Of a stretch of 64,000 nt of DNA, positions 36,328-45,430 are shown piece after piece. The DNA is from Kaistia granuli DSM 23481 (GTDB lineage: Bacteria > Pseudomonadota > Alphaproteobacteria > Rhizobiales > Kaistiaceae), in contig NZ_AQYH01000007.1 of assembly GCF_000380505.1 (NCBI RefSeq), positions 372,001-436,000 of the forward strand. The letters run 5' to 3'. A program made the translations under genes and the position numbers. Under the pieces are notes generated by a model. It saw nothing but the letters and a program-made list of their open reading frames with translations, made no database searches and had not been told where the DNA came from. Every line of letters starts with the position of its first letter. The stretch's first letter is position 1.

Positions 36328-36345
36328 TGAGAAAACCTTTTCTCA
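36328..36345. promoter_or_regulatory. LacI-type operator 2
   Basis: TGAGAAAACCTTTTCTCA repeats the arms of operator 1 with centre CC. The centres are 67 bases apart, suiting a DNA loop by a tetramer or two bound dimers. Confidence 0.8.
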
Positions 36346-36472
36346 GTGAAGGCTAGCACAGTTTTCGGCCCGCGCAAGACGGTTTGCGGTGGAGAGCCGC
36401 AGAAAATCGTTGAGCTCCGGGTAGGGCGCTTGGCTGGCTGCGGACGCAGGCCGGATTGGGGTGTGGCGGAAG

Positions 36473-37177
36473 CTAGAGCTTGTCCCAGATCGCGGTCGAC
36501 CAGCGGTAGAGAAGGATCGACAGCTCGGCGCCGAAAAGCACGATCGTGGTGTTCCAGGCGATGGCGATGACGGTCAGCAGCCAGCCGATCAAGACCGCCA
36601 GCCCGTCGCGCTCGATCAGGCCGAAGGCGAAGACGATGACGGCGAGGGCGGGCAACTGATTGCCGAGCGGGATTGGCAGTAGGATCATCACCGCATGCAC
36701 GAAGATCGGCACGGCAAGGATGAACTGAGCCAGACGGCTGGAGAGAATTCGCAGTCGTGGTCTGAGCAGCCACTCGATCCGCCGGAACCAGGGCGCCACC
36801 CAGGCGGCGCCGATCACCACCGGGCCGCGCGGCAGGCTGCGCCGACGCAGCCACTCCGGCAGCAGCAGGCGGTCGGCGCCTGTCATGATCTGCAGCGACA
36901 GGATGGCGAGCGCCGTGCCGAACACGACCCCGGTCGGCAGGCCCGGAACCGGGATGAAGGAAGGCAGCGCCAGCATCAGGATGGTGAGGCCGATGCCGGC
37001 CTCGCCGAGCGCATCGACCATCTCGCCGAGCGTCACCCGATCCCCGACCAGCACCGTGTCGAGATTGGCCAGAATCTCCGACGCCGATCTCGTCCGGAAG
37101 AAATTGGCTCTTGCCTCGTCGGTAAGGGCGTCATGGGGCAAGCGTCGGATCCTCGGGATAGCGGCGGCCCACGGCAT
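36473..37177 (-). CDS. ExoD-like membrane protein
   Basis: 234-residue protein with about six helices and the ExoD-family pattern LGEAGIGLTILMLALPSFIPVPGLPTG near the N-terminus. ExoD of Sinorhizobium meliloti affects exopolysaccharide production and alkaline tolerance; its mechanism is unknown. The ATG at 37177 gives a normal length; the frame runs to 37291. The 3' end lies next to the lacI-type promoter region. Confidence 0.82.
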   Translation of the reverse strand: MPWAAAIPRIRRLPHDALTDEARANFFRTRSASEILANLDTVLVGDRVTLGEMVDALGEAGIGLTILMLALPSFIPVPGLPTGVVFGTALAILSLQIMTGADRLLLPEWLRRRSLPRGPVVIGAAWVAPWFRRIEWLLRPRLRILSSRLAQFILAVPIFVHAVMILLPIPLGNQLPALAVIVFAFGLIERDGLAVLIGWLLTVIAIAWNTTIVLFGAELSILLYRWSTAIWDKL

Positions 37178-37353
37178 ATGGGGTTCGTCCTCGCCATCGC
37201 CAGTCCGTGTCGACGCTCCGCCGGGGGCAAAGGACTGGTCGGCGCTGTGCGGTGAACCGCGAAAGGCAACGGAACTCCCTATTCTCGTCATCTTTAATAC
37301 TATAGCTCAGTCGCCAACGATCCGGCCCTTCCGCTGCCCAGCAGGAGACATTC

Positions 37354-39726
37354 TTGTTCTGCAAGACCTCCCTCACGTCCCGTTGGACGCGATTCCTCGC
37401 GTCGCGCGGCAGCTTGGCCGGGCTGGTGCTCGGCATCGCCATCCTGGTCGCGGCCGCGGCCGGCAGCGCGATGGCGCAGCCCGAGAACCCGCAGAAGCAG
37501 ATCGATGCCTGGAACACGTCGCTCGAGAAGGTCGACACAGCGATCGAACGGGACGGCACCAGCGACGTCGACTTCAAGAATCTGAAGCAGCAGGTCACGG
37601 AAATCGTCGAGGCTGCCAATGCGCTCGCCGATGCGCTGGCGCCGAAGGTCGCGGCGGCGACGGCGCAGGTTGAGCAGCTGAAGCCGACCGGGGCGGCTGA
37701 TGCACCGGAATCCGATGCCGCCAAGCAGAACCGCCAGGAGGCGGAAAAGCAGCTCGCGGATCTCGCCGGTTTCCAGAAGCAGGCGCTGGCCACCGCCAGC
37801 CATGGCTCCTACGCCTTGTCGCAGATCGGCGAGCGGCGGCGCACCCGCTTCACCGCGGCGCTGCTGGAGCGCAATACCAGCCTGATCGATCCGGGATTGT
37901 GGGGCGACGCGGCGAGCGACCTGCCCGGCATTACCGGCCGGACAGGCTCCGTCGTCGGCGAATGGGCCAGCGTCGTCGCCAACCGCAGCGATCGCTCGGT
38001 CATCGCCGTCTTCGTCAGCCTGCTGGCGCTGATCGTCGCCGTGCTGGTGCCGGGGCGCCGCTTCCTGCTCTCGAAGCTGCGCCGCTCGGATGTCGACCAT
38101 CAGCCGACAATGCGGACCAAGGTGATTTCGGCGGCTGCCATCGTCGCGGTCAATGCCTTCCTGCCGCTCGTCGTCTTGACCGGCGGCAAGTCGGTGCTGG
38201 ATGCGCTCGACCTGCTGCCCTACCGGATCGATCTGCTCTGGCTCGGCGCCACCGCGGCGATCGTCTTCTTCTCGCTCGCCTTCGGCGTGTCGCGAGCGCT
38301 GCTGGCGCCGACGCGCAGCCCATGGCGGCTGGTCTCGCTCGACGATGCCGTCGCGATGCGGGCGTTCCGGTTTTCCGTCGCGATCGTCGCCGTGCAGGCG
38401 CTGGTGATCTTCCACCAGAGCTTCGCCAAGGTGACACAGGCCTCGCTCGCCTTCACCATCGCCCTCGATGGCATCGCGTCGATCGTCATCGCCATCCTGG
38501 TGATCCTGATGGTGCGCGTGCTGACCCGGCGCGCCGAACCCTCCGAGGAGGAGGGCGACGACGCGGCGGATGATGATTACGGCCTCGGCCGCCTCGCGCT
38601 GATGGCGGCGGGTCTTGCCTCGGGCGGCGCCATCCTCGCCAATCTGATGGGCTATGTCGCGCTCGGGCGCTTTCTCACCACGCAGACGGTCTGGACCGCC
38701 GTGGTGGTGTCGCTGCTCTATCTGCTGATGAAGGTGACCGACGAAGTGACGGCGGCCTCGTTCCGCCGCGACGGCCTTGTCGGCAGCCGTCTGATCACCT
38801 CGGTCGGCTTCGCGCCGCGCTCGGTGACGCAAGCTGGCGTCCTCGCCAACGGCGTCGCCCATCTGGTGCTGATCGGCCTGGCCTTCCTCGCCATCGTGGC
38901 GCAGTGGGGCGTCGATTCCTCCGGCCTGTTCGCGACCATCCGCCAGCTCTTCTTCGGCTTCAAGATCGGCTCGATCACCATCTCGCTGTCGACGCTGGTC
39001 GCCGGCATCGTGGTGTTCCTGATCGGTCTGATCATCACGAGGTCGATCCAGAACTGGCTCGATACGCGTTTCCTGCCGACGACGCGGCTCGATTCCGGAT
39101 TGCGCAATTCGATCCGCACCAGCGTCGGCTATGTCGGCATGATCTTCGCCGCGACGCTCGCCTTCGGCTATGCCGGCCTCGACCTCTCCAACATCGCCAT
39201 CGTCGCCGGTGCGCTGTCCGTCGGTATCGGTCTCGGCCTGCAGGCGATCGTCAACAATTTCGTCTCGGGCCTGATCCTCCTGGCCGAGCGGCCGATCCGG
39301 GCCGGCGACTGGATCACCGTCGGCGCCGAGGAGGGCACGGTAAAGCGCATCAATGTGCGCGCCACCGAGATCGAGACCTTCGATCGCGCCACCGTTATCG
39401 TGCCGAACTCCAGCCTGATCACCGGCGTCGTCAAGAACATGGTGCTGCGCGATCGCTCCGGGCGGGTCGTCGTGCCGGTCACAGTCAGCAAATTGTCGGA
39501 TGCCGAGCAGGTCAAGACCATCCTGATCGAATGCGCCAAGGCCCACTCGCTGGTGCTGCGCTATCCGGAGCCGATCGTGCTGTTCCTGAATTTCGGCGAG
39601 AAGGCGCTCGATTTCGAGCTGCGCTGCTATCTCGCCGACATCGCCACGGGCGCGACGGTCCGGTCCGATTTGCGCTTCGCGATTCTGAGCCGGTTGAAGG
39701 AAGAAGGCGTGGCGCTGCCGGGGTAG
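37354..39726 (+). CDS. Large MscS-type mechanosensitive channel with DUF3772
   Basis: 790 residues from a TTG start with AGGAG 6 bases upstream. A signal sequence (cleavage near AMAQ) precedes a periplasmic coiled DUF3772-type region (about 45-150), then some ten helices, and the C-terminal MscS pore helix (IAIVAGALSVGIGLGLQAIVNNFVSGLILL) with a beta domain (AGDWITVGAEEGTVKRI). These channels open on osmotic downshock and release solutes. It is divergent from the ExoD-like gene. Confidence 0.9.
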   Translation: MFCKTSLTSRWTRFLASRGSLAGLVLGIAILVAAAAGSAMAQPENPQKQIDAWNTSLEKVDTAIERDGTSDVDFKNLKQQVTEIVEAANALADALAPKVAAATAQVEQLKPTGAADAPESDAAKQNRQEAEKQLADLAGFQKQALATASHGSYALSQIGERRRTRFTAALLERNTSLIDPGLWGDAASDLPGITGRTGSVVGEWASVVANRSDRSVIAVFVSLLALIVAVLVPGRRFLLSKLRRSDVDHQPTMRTKVISAAAIVAVNAFLPLVVLTGGKSVLDALDLLPYRIDLLWLGATAAIVFFSLAFGVSRALLAPTRSPWRLVSLDDAVAMRAFRFSVAIVAVQALVIFHQSFAKVTQASLAFTIALDGIASIVIAILVILMVRVLTRRAEPSEEEGDDAADDDYGLGRLALMAAGLASGGAILANLMGYVALGRFLTTQTVWTAVVVSLLYLLMKVTDEVTAASFRRDGLVGSRLITSVGFAPRSVTQAGVLANGVAHLVLIGLAFLAIVAQWGVDSSGLFATIRQLFFGFKIGSITISLSTLVAGIVVFLIGLIITRSIQNWLDTRFLPTTRLDSGLRNSIRTSVGYVGMIFAATLAFGYAGLDLSNIAIVAGALSVGIGLGLQAIVNNFVSGLILLAERPIRAGDWITVGAEEGTVKRINVRATEIETFDRATVIVPNSSLITGVVKNMVLRDRSGRVVVPVTVSKLSDAEQVKTILIECAKAHSLVLRYPEPIVLFLNFGEKALDFELRCYLADIATGATVRSDLRFAILSRLKEEGVALPG

Positions 39727-39815
39727 CCTGCGCTCGACATGGGTCGTTCGCAGTTCGTTTGGTTTTCTAGCGTATCCCGTTCCGTATCGACTTCTTCACC
39801 CCCCGAGGCTGTTCC

Positions 39816-40424
39816 ATGACCACGTTCCGCCGGCGCCTGCCCCTGCTTCTCTCCGCCCTGGTCGCGGCCGCCGCTCTGGCGGGCTGCTCCGAGACGGTCG
39901 ACACGACCCCCAAATCGCCCGTTTTCTACAATCGCATCGATTCCGCCGGCGCTTCGGTCGATCCGCAGGCGGCGGCGAGCCTGATTTCCGGCTACCGGGC
40001 CAACAAGGGCCTCGGTCCTGTCAGCGTCGATCCGCAGCTGAACAAGATGGCGGCCGAGCAGGCGCGCGCCATGGCAAAGGCCGACAAGGTCAATCACGAT
40101 GTCGGCGGCAGCTTCAAGCGCCGCCTGGCCGCCTCGGGCTTCGACGCCGGCATCGCCGCCGAGAATGTCGGCGCCGGCTATCGCACGCTCGCCGAGGCCT
40201 TTTCCGGCTGGCGCGATTCCCCGCACCACAACGCCAACATGCTGAAGCCGGGCGTCACCAAGATCGGCATCGGCACTGCCTATGCGCCGAACAGCAAGTA
40301 CAAGGTGTACTGGTCGCTGGTGCTGGCCAGGCCCTATGAGCGCCCGGCCGTCGTCGGCGGCGGCCCGCTGCCGGCCGATGGCAGCACGGTGGTCTCGATC
40401 GGTGGCGCCGTCGTCAACCGGTAG
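39816..40424 (+). CDS. CAP-domain (SCP/PR1-like) lipoprotein
   Basis: 202-residue lipoprotein with signal peptide and lipobox ALAGC, then a CAP domain: LISGYRANKGLGPVSVDP, AEQARAMAKADKVNHDV and WRDSPHHNANML carry the conserved His/Glu set of the CAP cavity. The function of bacterial CAP proteins is not established. Its last 11 bases overlap the convergent lysR-type gene. Confidence 0.87.
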   Translation: MTTFRRRLPLLLSALVAAAALAGCSETVDTTPKSPVFYNRIDSAGASVDPQAAASLISGYRANKGLGPVSVDPQLNKMAAEQARAMAKADKVNHDVGGSFKRRLAASGFDAGIAAENVGAGYRTLAEAFSGWRDSPHHNANMLKPGVTKIGIGTAYAPNSKYKVYWSLVLARPYERPAVVGGGPLPADGSTVVSIGGAVVNR

Positions 40425-41313
40425 CCGCGTCCGGCGTACCGGTCAGAAGCGCGTCGAGCGTACGCGCCGCCTTGGAGCGATAGCGCTCCTTGTGCCAGAT
40501 CATGCTGAAAGCGCGCGGCGTCATCTCGAAGGCGGCGCGCGCCAGCTTGCCGGCGGCGATGTGCGGCGTCGCGACCAGCTCGGAAACGACGGTGGCGTGG
40601 CCGCCCATCTCGACGGCGGCGCGGATGGCCTCGTTGCTCGGCAGCTCGAGGTCGACGATCAGCAATTCCGGTGAAATCCCGCGCGCCTGCAGCGCCATCT
40701 CGAAGACCGACCTTGTGCCGGAGCCGTGCTCGCGCAGGACCCAGCGCGTCTCCATCAGCTCCCGCGCCCCGACCTGATCCGCATGGGCCAGCGGATGGCC
40801 CGGCGCCGTCACGATGATCAACCGGTCCTCGCTGACCTGACGGTTGGAGAGCGCCGGATCGTCGATTTGCCCTTCGATGAAGCCGATCTCCGCCGCGCCG
40901 TCATGCACGGCGCGGCGCACTGTCTCGGTATTGCCGACGCCGAGGCGGATGCCGACGGCCGGATAGGCGGTGCGAAATCGCACCAGGGCCGGCGGCAGCC
41001 AGTAGCTGGCAATGGTCTGGCTGGCCTCGATCGTCAGCGTGCCGCGCATTGCGCCGCCGAGCTCGGAAAGCGCCAGTTCGGCCGCCTCGGCGCGGGCGAG
41101 GGTCGCCTTGGCCTCGACGAGAAAGATCCGCCCGGCCTCGGTCAGTTCGATCCGGCGACCGACCCGATCGAACAGGCGCGCATCATACCGCGATTCCAGG
41201 ACCTGGATGGCCGAGCTGACGGCGGAGGGTGTCAGCCGCAACGCCTCGGCGGCGCGCGTCAGGTGCTCGCGTTCGGCGACGGCGACGAAGATGCGGAGCT
41301 GGTCGAGGGTCAT
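40414..41313 (-). CDS. LysR-family transcriptional regulator
   Basis: 299-residue activator with an N-terminal HTH (LTRAAEALRLTPSAVSSAIQVLE) and an effector domain in the usual layout. It is divergent from the YeiH-like gene and shares an 83-base gap holding two palindromes, so that gene is the expected target, as in YeiE-YeiH pairs. The ATG at 41313 gives the canonical MTLDQLRIF start. Confidence 0.9.
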   Translation of the reverse strand: MTLDQLRIFVAVAEREHLTRAAEALRLTPSAVSSAIQVLESRYDARLFDRVGRRIELTEAGRIFLVEAKATLARAEAAELALSELGGAMRGTLTIEASQTIASYWLPPALVRFRTAYPAVGIRLGVGNTETVRRAVHDGAAEIGFIEGQIDDPALSNRQVSEDRLIIVTAPGHPLAHADQVGARELMETRWVLREHGSGTRSVFEMALQARGISPELLIVDLELPSNEAIRAAVEMGGHATVVSELVATPHIAAGKLARAAFEMTPRAFSMIWHKERYRSKAARTLDALLTGTPDAATG

Positions 41314-41321
41314 GGCGGTAA

Positions 41322-41342
41322 TCGTTCGATTGGGTCGAACGA
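41322..41342. promoter_or_regulatory. Palindrome between the lysR-type and yeiH-like genes
   Basis: TCGTTCGA (41322-41329) and TCGAACGA (41335-41342) are perfect 8-base arms around TTGGG, immediately before the regulator start. A second palindrome ATTTCGAAAT lies at 41353-41362. They are the likely binding sites of the LysR-type protein. Confidence 0.6.
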
Positions 41343-41396
41343 ATGGTAATATATTTCGAAATGGATTGCGCGAATGGTTGATCGCATCTTGCGCCC

Positions 41397-42437
41397 ATGA
41401 GCTTTTTCGCACGTTTTTTCCTTTCGCATCCCCATTCCTTGGCTCCCGGCCTTGCTGTGACCGCCGCCGTCGCGGTGGTGGCGCTGGGGGTGCAGCCGCT
41501 GGAAGCGGCACTGTTCGGCCGTGCCTGGCTGGATGGCGTCGTTCTGGCGATCCTGATCGGCGTCGCCGTCCGTTCGTGCTGGAAACCGGGCGGGGCCTTC
41601 CTGCCCGGCATCGACTTCAGCGCCAAGACGCTGCTCGAAGTCGCGGTGATGCTCCTGGGCGCCTCGATCAGCGCCAGTGCGGTTGCCGCGCAGGGCCTGA
41701 CGTTGATCATCGGCGTCGCGGTCGTCGTCGCCTGCGCCATTCTCGTCAGCTACGGCATCGGCCGACTTATGGGGCTCGAGCGGCGGATGGCGATCCTGAT
41801 CGCCTGCGGCAATTCGATCTGCGGGAATTCGGCCATCGCCGCCGCCGCGCCGGTCATTCGCGCCGATGGCGAGGACGTTGCCTCGGCCATCGCCTTCACG
41901 GCCGTGCTCGGCGTCGTCGTCGTGCTCCTGCTGCCGCTGCTGGTCCCGGTCCTGGGGCTGTCGGATACGCAGTATGGCGTCCTCGCCGGCCTGACCGTCT
42001 ATGCCGTGCCGCAGGTGCTGGCCGCCACGGCGCCGGTCTCCCTCGTCAGCCTGCAGATGGGCACGCTGATCAAGCTGCTGCGCGTGCTGATGCTGGGGCC
42101 CGTCGTTCTCGTCCTGTCCCTGCTCGAGAGCCGGGCGGACAGGACGGAGACCGACGCCGGCCGGCCGCAGCTCCGCCACATGGTGCCCTGGTTCATCCTT
42201 GGCTTCCTCGCGCTCGGCGTGCTTCGCTCGGTCGGCTTAATCCCGGTCGTAGTTGCCGAGCATGCGAGCGCCGCCGCCAGCTTCCTGACCGTTCTCGCCA
42301 TGGCGGCGCTCGGCCTCGGCGTCGACATCCGTTCGGTGGCTCGGGCCGGGATGCGGGTGACCGCCACCGTGGTGCTGTCGCTGCTGTCGCTGGGCGCGAT
42401 CAGCCTTCTGGCGATCCGGCTGATGCAGATCGGCTGA
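41397..42437 (+). CDS. YeiH-family putative sulfate exporter (UPF0324)
   Basis: 346-residue membrane protein with about ten helices. The CGNSICGNSAIAAAAPVIRA segment is the family hallmark, seen also in YeiH and putative sulfate/sulfite exporters. Substrate is unproven. It is paired with the divergent LysR gene, and its last 38 bases overlap the convergent GNAT-domain gene. Confidence 0.87.
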   Translation: MSFFARFFLSHPHSLAPGLAVTAAVAVVALGVQPLEAALFGRAWLDGVVLAILIGVAVRSCWKPGGAFLPGIDFSAKTLLEVAVMLLGASISASAVAAQGLTLIIGVAVVVACAILVSYGIGRLMGLERRMAILIACGNSICGNSAIAAAAPVIRADGEDVASAIAFTAVLGVVVVLLLPLLVPVLGLSDTQYGVLAGLTVYAVPQVLAATAPVSLVSLQMGTLIKLLRVLMLGPVVLVLSLLESRADRTETDAGRPQLRHMVPWFILGFLALGVLRSVGLIPVVVAEHASAAASFLTVLAMAALGLGVDIRSVARAGMRVTATVVLSLLSLGAISLLAIRLMQIG

Positions 42438-43551
42438 GGCGGGCGCGCATCGCAGCGACGTCCTTGCGCGCCCGTCGGATCCCGTTTCGCAGGATCGGAC
42501 GGGCCGCGAGTTCCAGTCGGGCCAGCGCCAGGCCGAGGGCTAGGGCGAAGCCGCCGCCCTTCGGCCCGATTACCAGCGTGCCGATCTCCAGCCGGTCCGG
42601 CCACAGATGGTCGACCATCGGGTGGTCGGCGATGGCGAGCGAATCGATCCGCGTGATCGCCGGGTCGGCCATTAGGGCGCGCGAGGCTTCCAGCATCAGG
42701 TGGACGCCGGGCGAGAAGCGGGCATAGGCCTCGTCATAGGCGATCTTCCAGGTGACAGCCGTCGCTCCGGCGCGGAAGCTCACCAGCATGGCGATGGCGC
42801 GGCCATCGAGCCGGATCGCATGCAGGGCGGCGTCGCCCGTCGCCGCCGCTTTCGTCACCGCCGCGACCGCGAATGCTCTTTCCGCCGGTCTGAGCGTGAG
42901 CGCAGTGCCGCGTCGTCCCTTCCAGCCGCTCGCCTCCAGCGCGAAGAAATCATCCAGCGCGGCCGCCACGTCTTGCGGCTGCGTGACATGGTCGAGTGTT
43001 ACCGTGCCGAGCTCGGCGAGCCGACGGAATTGGCGGGCGAGCTCCTTTCGCTTTTTCGGCGCCAACGGCGGGAGCCGATCCGGAGCATTGTCGGACGCCC
43101 GCAGCAGCAGGGCACGCGGGTGTGCGCCGAGGACATTCGTCGGGCGGCCCTCGATCCGAGCCTGCCGCTTGAGCGCCTCGGCGACCGGGCCCGTCAGCGG
43201 CAGATAAGGAAAGGCCAGGATGCGACGACCGGGCCTGGCGCCGTCCATGGCGGCGATCAGGGCGCCGGCGGCGGCATCTGGATCTTCCCGGTCGAGCAGC
43301 GGCGTGCCGAGCGGGCCAAGCGGATGAACCCAGGCGGCGACGGCCGGTATGAGGTGGCCGAGGCGGGTCGGCCGTATTGGCGCGAGCGCGAGCAGCCGGC
43401 CATCCTCTCCCGTGGCGCGGGCAAGGCTTACCTTGCCGTCGGCCAGATGGGCGAGCGCGGCCTGCCGCAGGGCGGAGGCGAAGAAGGGGTTATCCTCGGC
43501 GGTGCCGGCTTCCAGCGCCGTCACCTCCGGATCGTCCCTCGGCTCCGTCAC
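42400..43551 (-). CDS. GNAT-domain acetyltransferase-like protein
   Basis: 383-residue cytosolic protein with a C-terminal GNAT/FemAB-like fold (ALEASGWKGRRGTAL, then RLDGRAIAMLVSFR and YARFSPGVHLMLEA), resembling the CelD/BcsL-like proteins linked to polysaccharide synthesis. It begins with a GTG that overlaps the stop of the flippase gene by 4 bases, so the two are translationally coupled and may act on the same surface glycan. A longer frame to 43962 overlaps the flippase. Confidence 0.8.
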   Translation of the reverse strand: MTEPRDDPEVTALEAGTAEDNPFFASALRQAALAHLADGKVSLARATGEDGRLLALAPIRPTRLGHLIPAVAAWVHPLGPLGTPLLDREDPDAAAGALIAAMDGARPGRRILAFPYLPLTGPVAEALKRQARIEGRPTNVLGAHPRALLLRASDNAPDRLPPLAPKKRKELARQFRRLAELGTVTLDHVTQPQDVAAALDDFFALEASGWKGRRGTALTLRPAERAFAVAAVTKAAATGDAALHAIRLDGRAIAMLVSFRAGATAVTWKIAYDEAYARFSPGVHLMLEASRALMADPAITRIDSLAIADHPMVDHLWPDRLEIGTLVIGPKGGGFALALGLALARLELAARPILRNGIRRARKDVAAMRARLSRSASAGSPEG

Positions 43552-44987
43552 GACGGTCTTTCCGTGCGGGACGTCAGCGAGATCGTGCTGTTCCGGCCGA
43601 TCACATGCAGGATCGAGCAGCGCAGCTTCAGACGCCAGCGGACGGCGAGATAGACGGCGAGCGTCTCCAGAACCAGCGCGAGCGAGGTGGCGATAGCCGC
43701 GCCCGTCAGGCCGAAATGCGGGATCAGCGTGTAGTTGAGGATCAGGTTGACGACGAAGGTGCCGGCATAGACGGTGGCGCAGATGCGTTGCTCTCCCGCC
43801 ATCGTCAGGATGCTCTCGGCCGGGCCGATCGAGGCGCGGATGAGCAGACCGGCGGAGAAGATGAAGATCAGCGGGAAGCCGGAGACAAAGCTCTCGCCAA
43901 ACATCGACAGCAGGAACCGCCCGCACAGGAGCAGTACCAAGACGGCGGCGACGGACGGCCAAAACGTCCAGTGCAGGGAATCGCGCACCGTCGCCTCGAA
44001 TCGGGCGCGATCACCGGATGCGTAATATTGCGAGAAGCGCTGCATGGTCGCGGCGCGAACGGCGAAATAGACGAAATGAACCAGCGCCAACGTCTTCACC
44101 GTGGCGAAATAGACCGCAACCTCTTCCGGCGCCCGCAACTGGCCGACGATCAGGATGTCGACATTGGTCAGGAGGTTGAAGAAGCCTTCGACCAGGAAGA
44201 TCGGGAAGGCGACGGCGATCCAGTTCATCGAGCGATAGTGCCGGATGCCGGGCGCCACGACCTTGCGGGTGCGATAGGCGAGCGCCGCCATCTGCAGCAG
44301 GCTGGTCAGATAGGTGGCGAGGATCGCCGTGGTCATCGCCGTGGTCGCATTCGGCACGGCGCCCATCTCCAGCGCCAGGAAGGTGAAGGCGATGATCAGG
44401 ACGGGACGGATGATGAAGGTCGGCCAGAGCGCCAGATCGGCCCAGTTGAAGCCGCGCGCCAGCCCGTCCTGGATTTCGCCGATCGCCAGCATCGGCACGC
44501 AGATCGCCGCCAGATAGAGTGGCATGACGTAGTAGTTGGCGATCTGGTCGCGGAAGAGGGCGATGCCGATCAGGCCGATCGCGGCGATCAGCGTCGCCGT
44601 CGCCAGGCCATGGACGCGGCTGCCGATGACGATGCCCCGTAGCAGGGCCAGTTCGTTGCGGGCCGCGTATTCCGGCACGAAGCGGACCACGGCGGTCTGG
44701 ATGCCGAGGCAGGCGAGGCCGCCGATGATGACGGCGCCGACCCAGACGACGACGTAGATGCCATACTCGAACTCGCCCATCCAGCGCGCCAGCAATACCT
44801 GGCTGAGATAGGCGATGACGGCGCTGACGATGCGGATGGCGAAGGCGGTCAGCGCCATGCGCTGCGCCACGGCGCGGTCGTCGCGCCCGGTGACGATGCT
44901 GTCGCCGACGGCGGCGAAGCGGGCGAGGCGGGCGCGCAGTCGCACCGGCGCCCAGCGCTCGACCATGCCGACGAAGGAAAGACGCAC
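43548..44987 (-). CDS. Wzx-like polysaccharide flippase
   Basis: 479-residue membrane protein with about twelve to fourteen helices of the MOP/polysaccharide-export family, which would move lipid-linked oligosaccharides across the inner membrane. The start is a GTG at 44987 with GGGAG 8 bases upstream; the frame continues to 45113 without a better start. It is upstream of and coupled to the GNAT protein. No glycosyltransferases are in the neighbourhood. Confidence 0.85.
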   Translation of the reverse strand: MRLSFVGMVERWAPVRLRARLARFAAVGDSIVTGRDDRAVAQRMALTAFAIRIVSAVIAYLSQVLLARWMGEFEYGIYVVVWVGAVIIGGLACLGIQTAVVRFVPEYAARNELALLRGIVIGSRVHGLATATLIAAIGLIGIALFRDQIANYYVMPLYLAAICVPMLAIGEIQDGLARGFNWADLALWPTFIIRPVLIIAFTFLALEMGAVPNATTAMTTAILATYLTSLLQMAALAYRTRKVVAPGIRHYRSMNWIAVAFPIFLVEGFFNLLTNVDILIVGQLRAPEEVAVYFATVKTLALVHFVYFAVRAATMQRFSQYYASGDRARFEATVRDSLHWTFWPSVAAVLVLLLCGRFLLSMFGESFVSGFPLIFIFSAGLLIRASIGPAESILTMAGEQRICATVYAGTFVVNLILNYTLIPHFGLTGAAIATSLALVLETLAVYLAVRWRLKLRCSILHVIGRNSTISLTSRTERPS

Positions 44988-45136
44988 TGAGCAAGCTCCC
45001 TTTGCGAGGTTCCGCCACGGCTGGCTGCCTGACAAGCCTGGTCGCGAAGCGTGTCTTCTAGCCCTTTCTGCTTTAAGAAAGCGTTCGCCCGGCGGTGTCC
45101 GGGCAGCCCCCATGTCCCGGAGACCAGCCGACCGTT

Positions 45137-45430
45137 ATGCGTGAAGAAGTCGAGGATGGCGCCGATCTCTGGCGCGCCGATCATGTGCTGGACGCGCGCG
45201 GGCTGGCCTGCCCCCTGCCGGTTCTGAAGGCGCGCAAATGGATCACCGGCATGGCGGCGGGCCAATTGCTGCTCGTCGAGGCGACCGATCCGATGGCGGC
45301 GATCGATATCCCGCATCTCTGCCAGCAGGACGGCCACCGTCTGGTGCGGCAGGACCGCAGCGGCGAGGGCGAGCGTGCGCTGCTGCGCTTCCTGATCGAG
45401 CGCGGCGCGGCCGCGGCTCAGCCCGCCTAA
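45137..45430 (+). CDS. TusA-like sulfurtransferase
   Basis: 97-residue sulfur carrier-like protein with the hallmark CP-x-P motif in LDARGLACPLPVLKARK, the conserved cysteine expected to hold a persulfide, then the TDPMAAIDIPHLCQQ pattern. TusA-like proteins act in tRNA thiolation or other sulfur relays. GGAGA lies 11 bases upstream of the ATG. Its last 4 bases overlap the convergent FMN reductase. Confidence 0.85.
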   Translation: MREEVEDGADLWRADHVLDARGLACPLPVLKARKWITGMAAGQLLLVEATDPMAAIDIPHLCQQDGHRLVRQDRSGEGERALLRFLIERGAAAAQPA

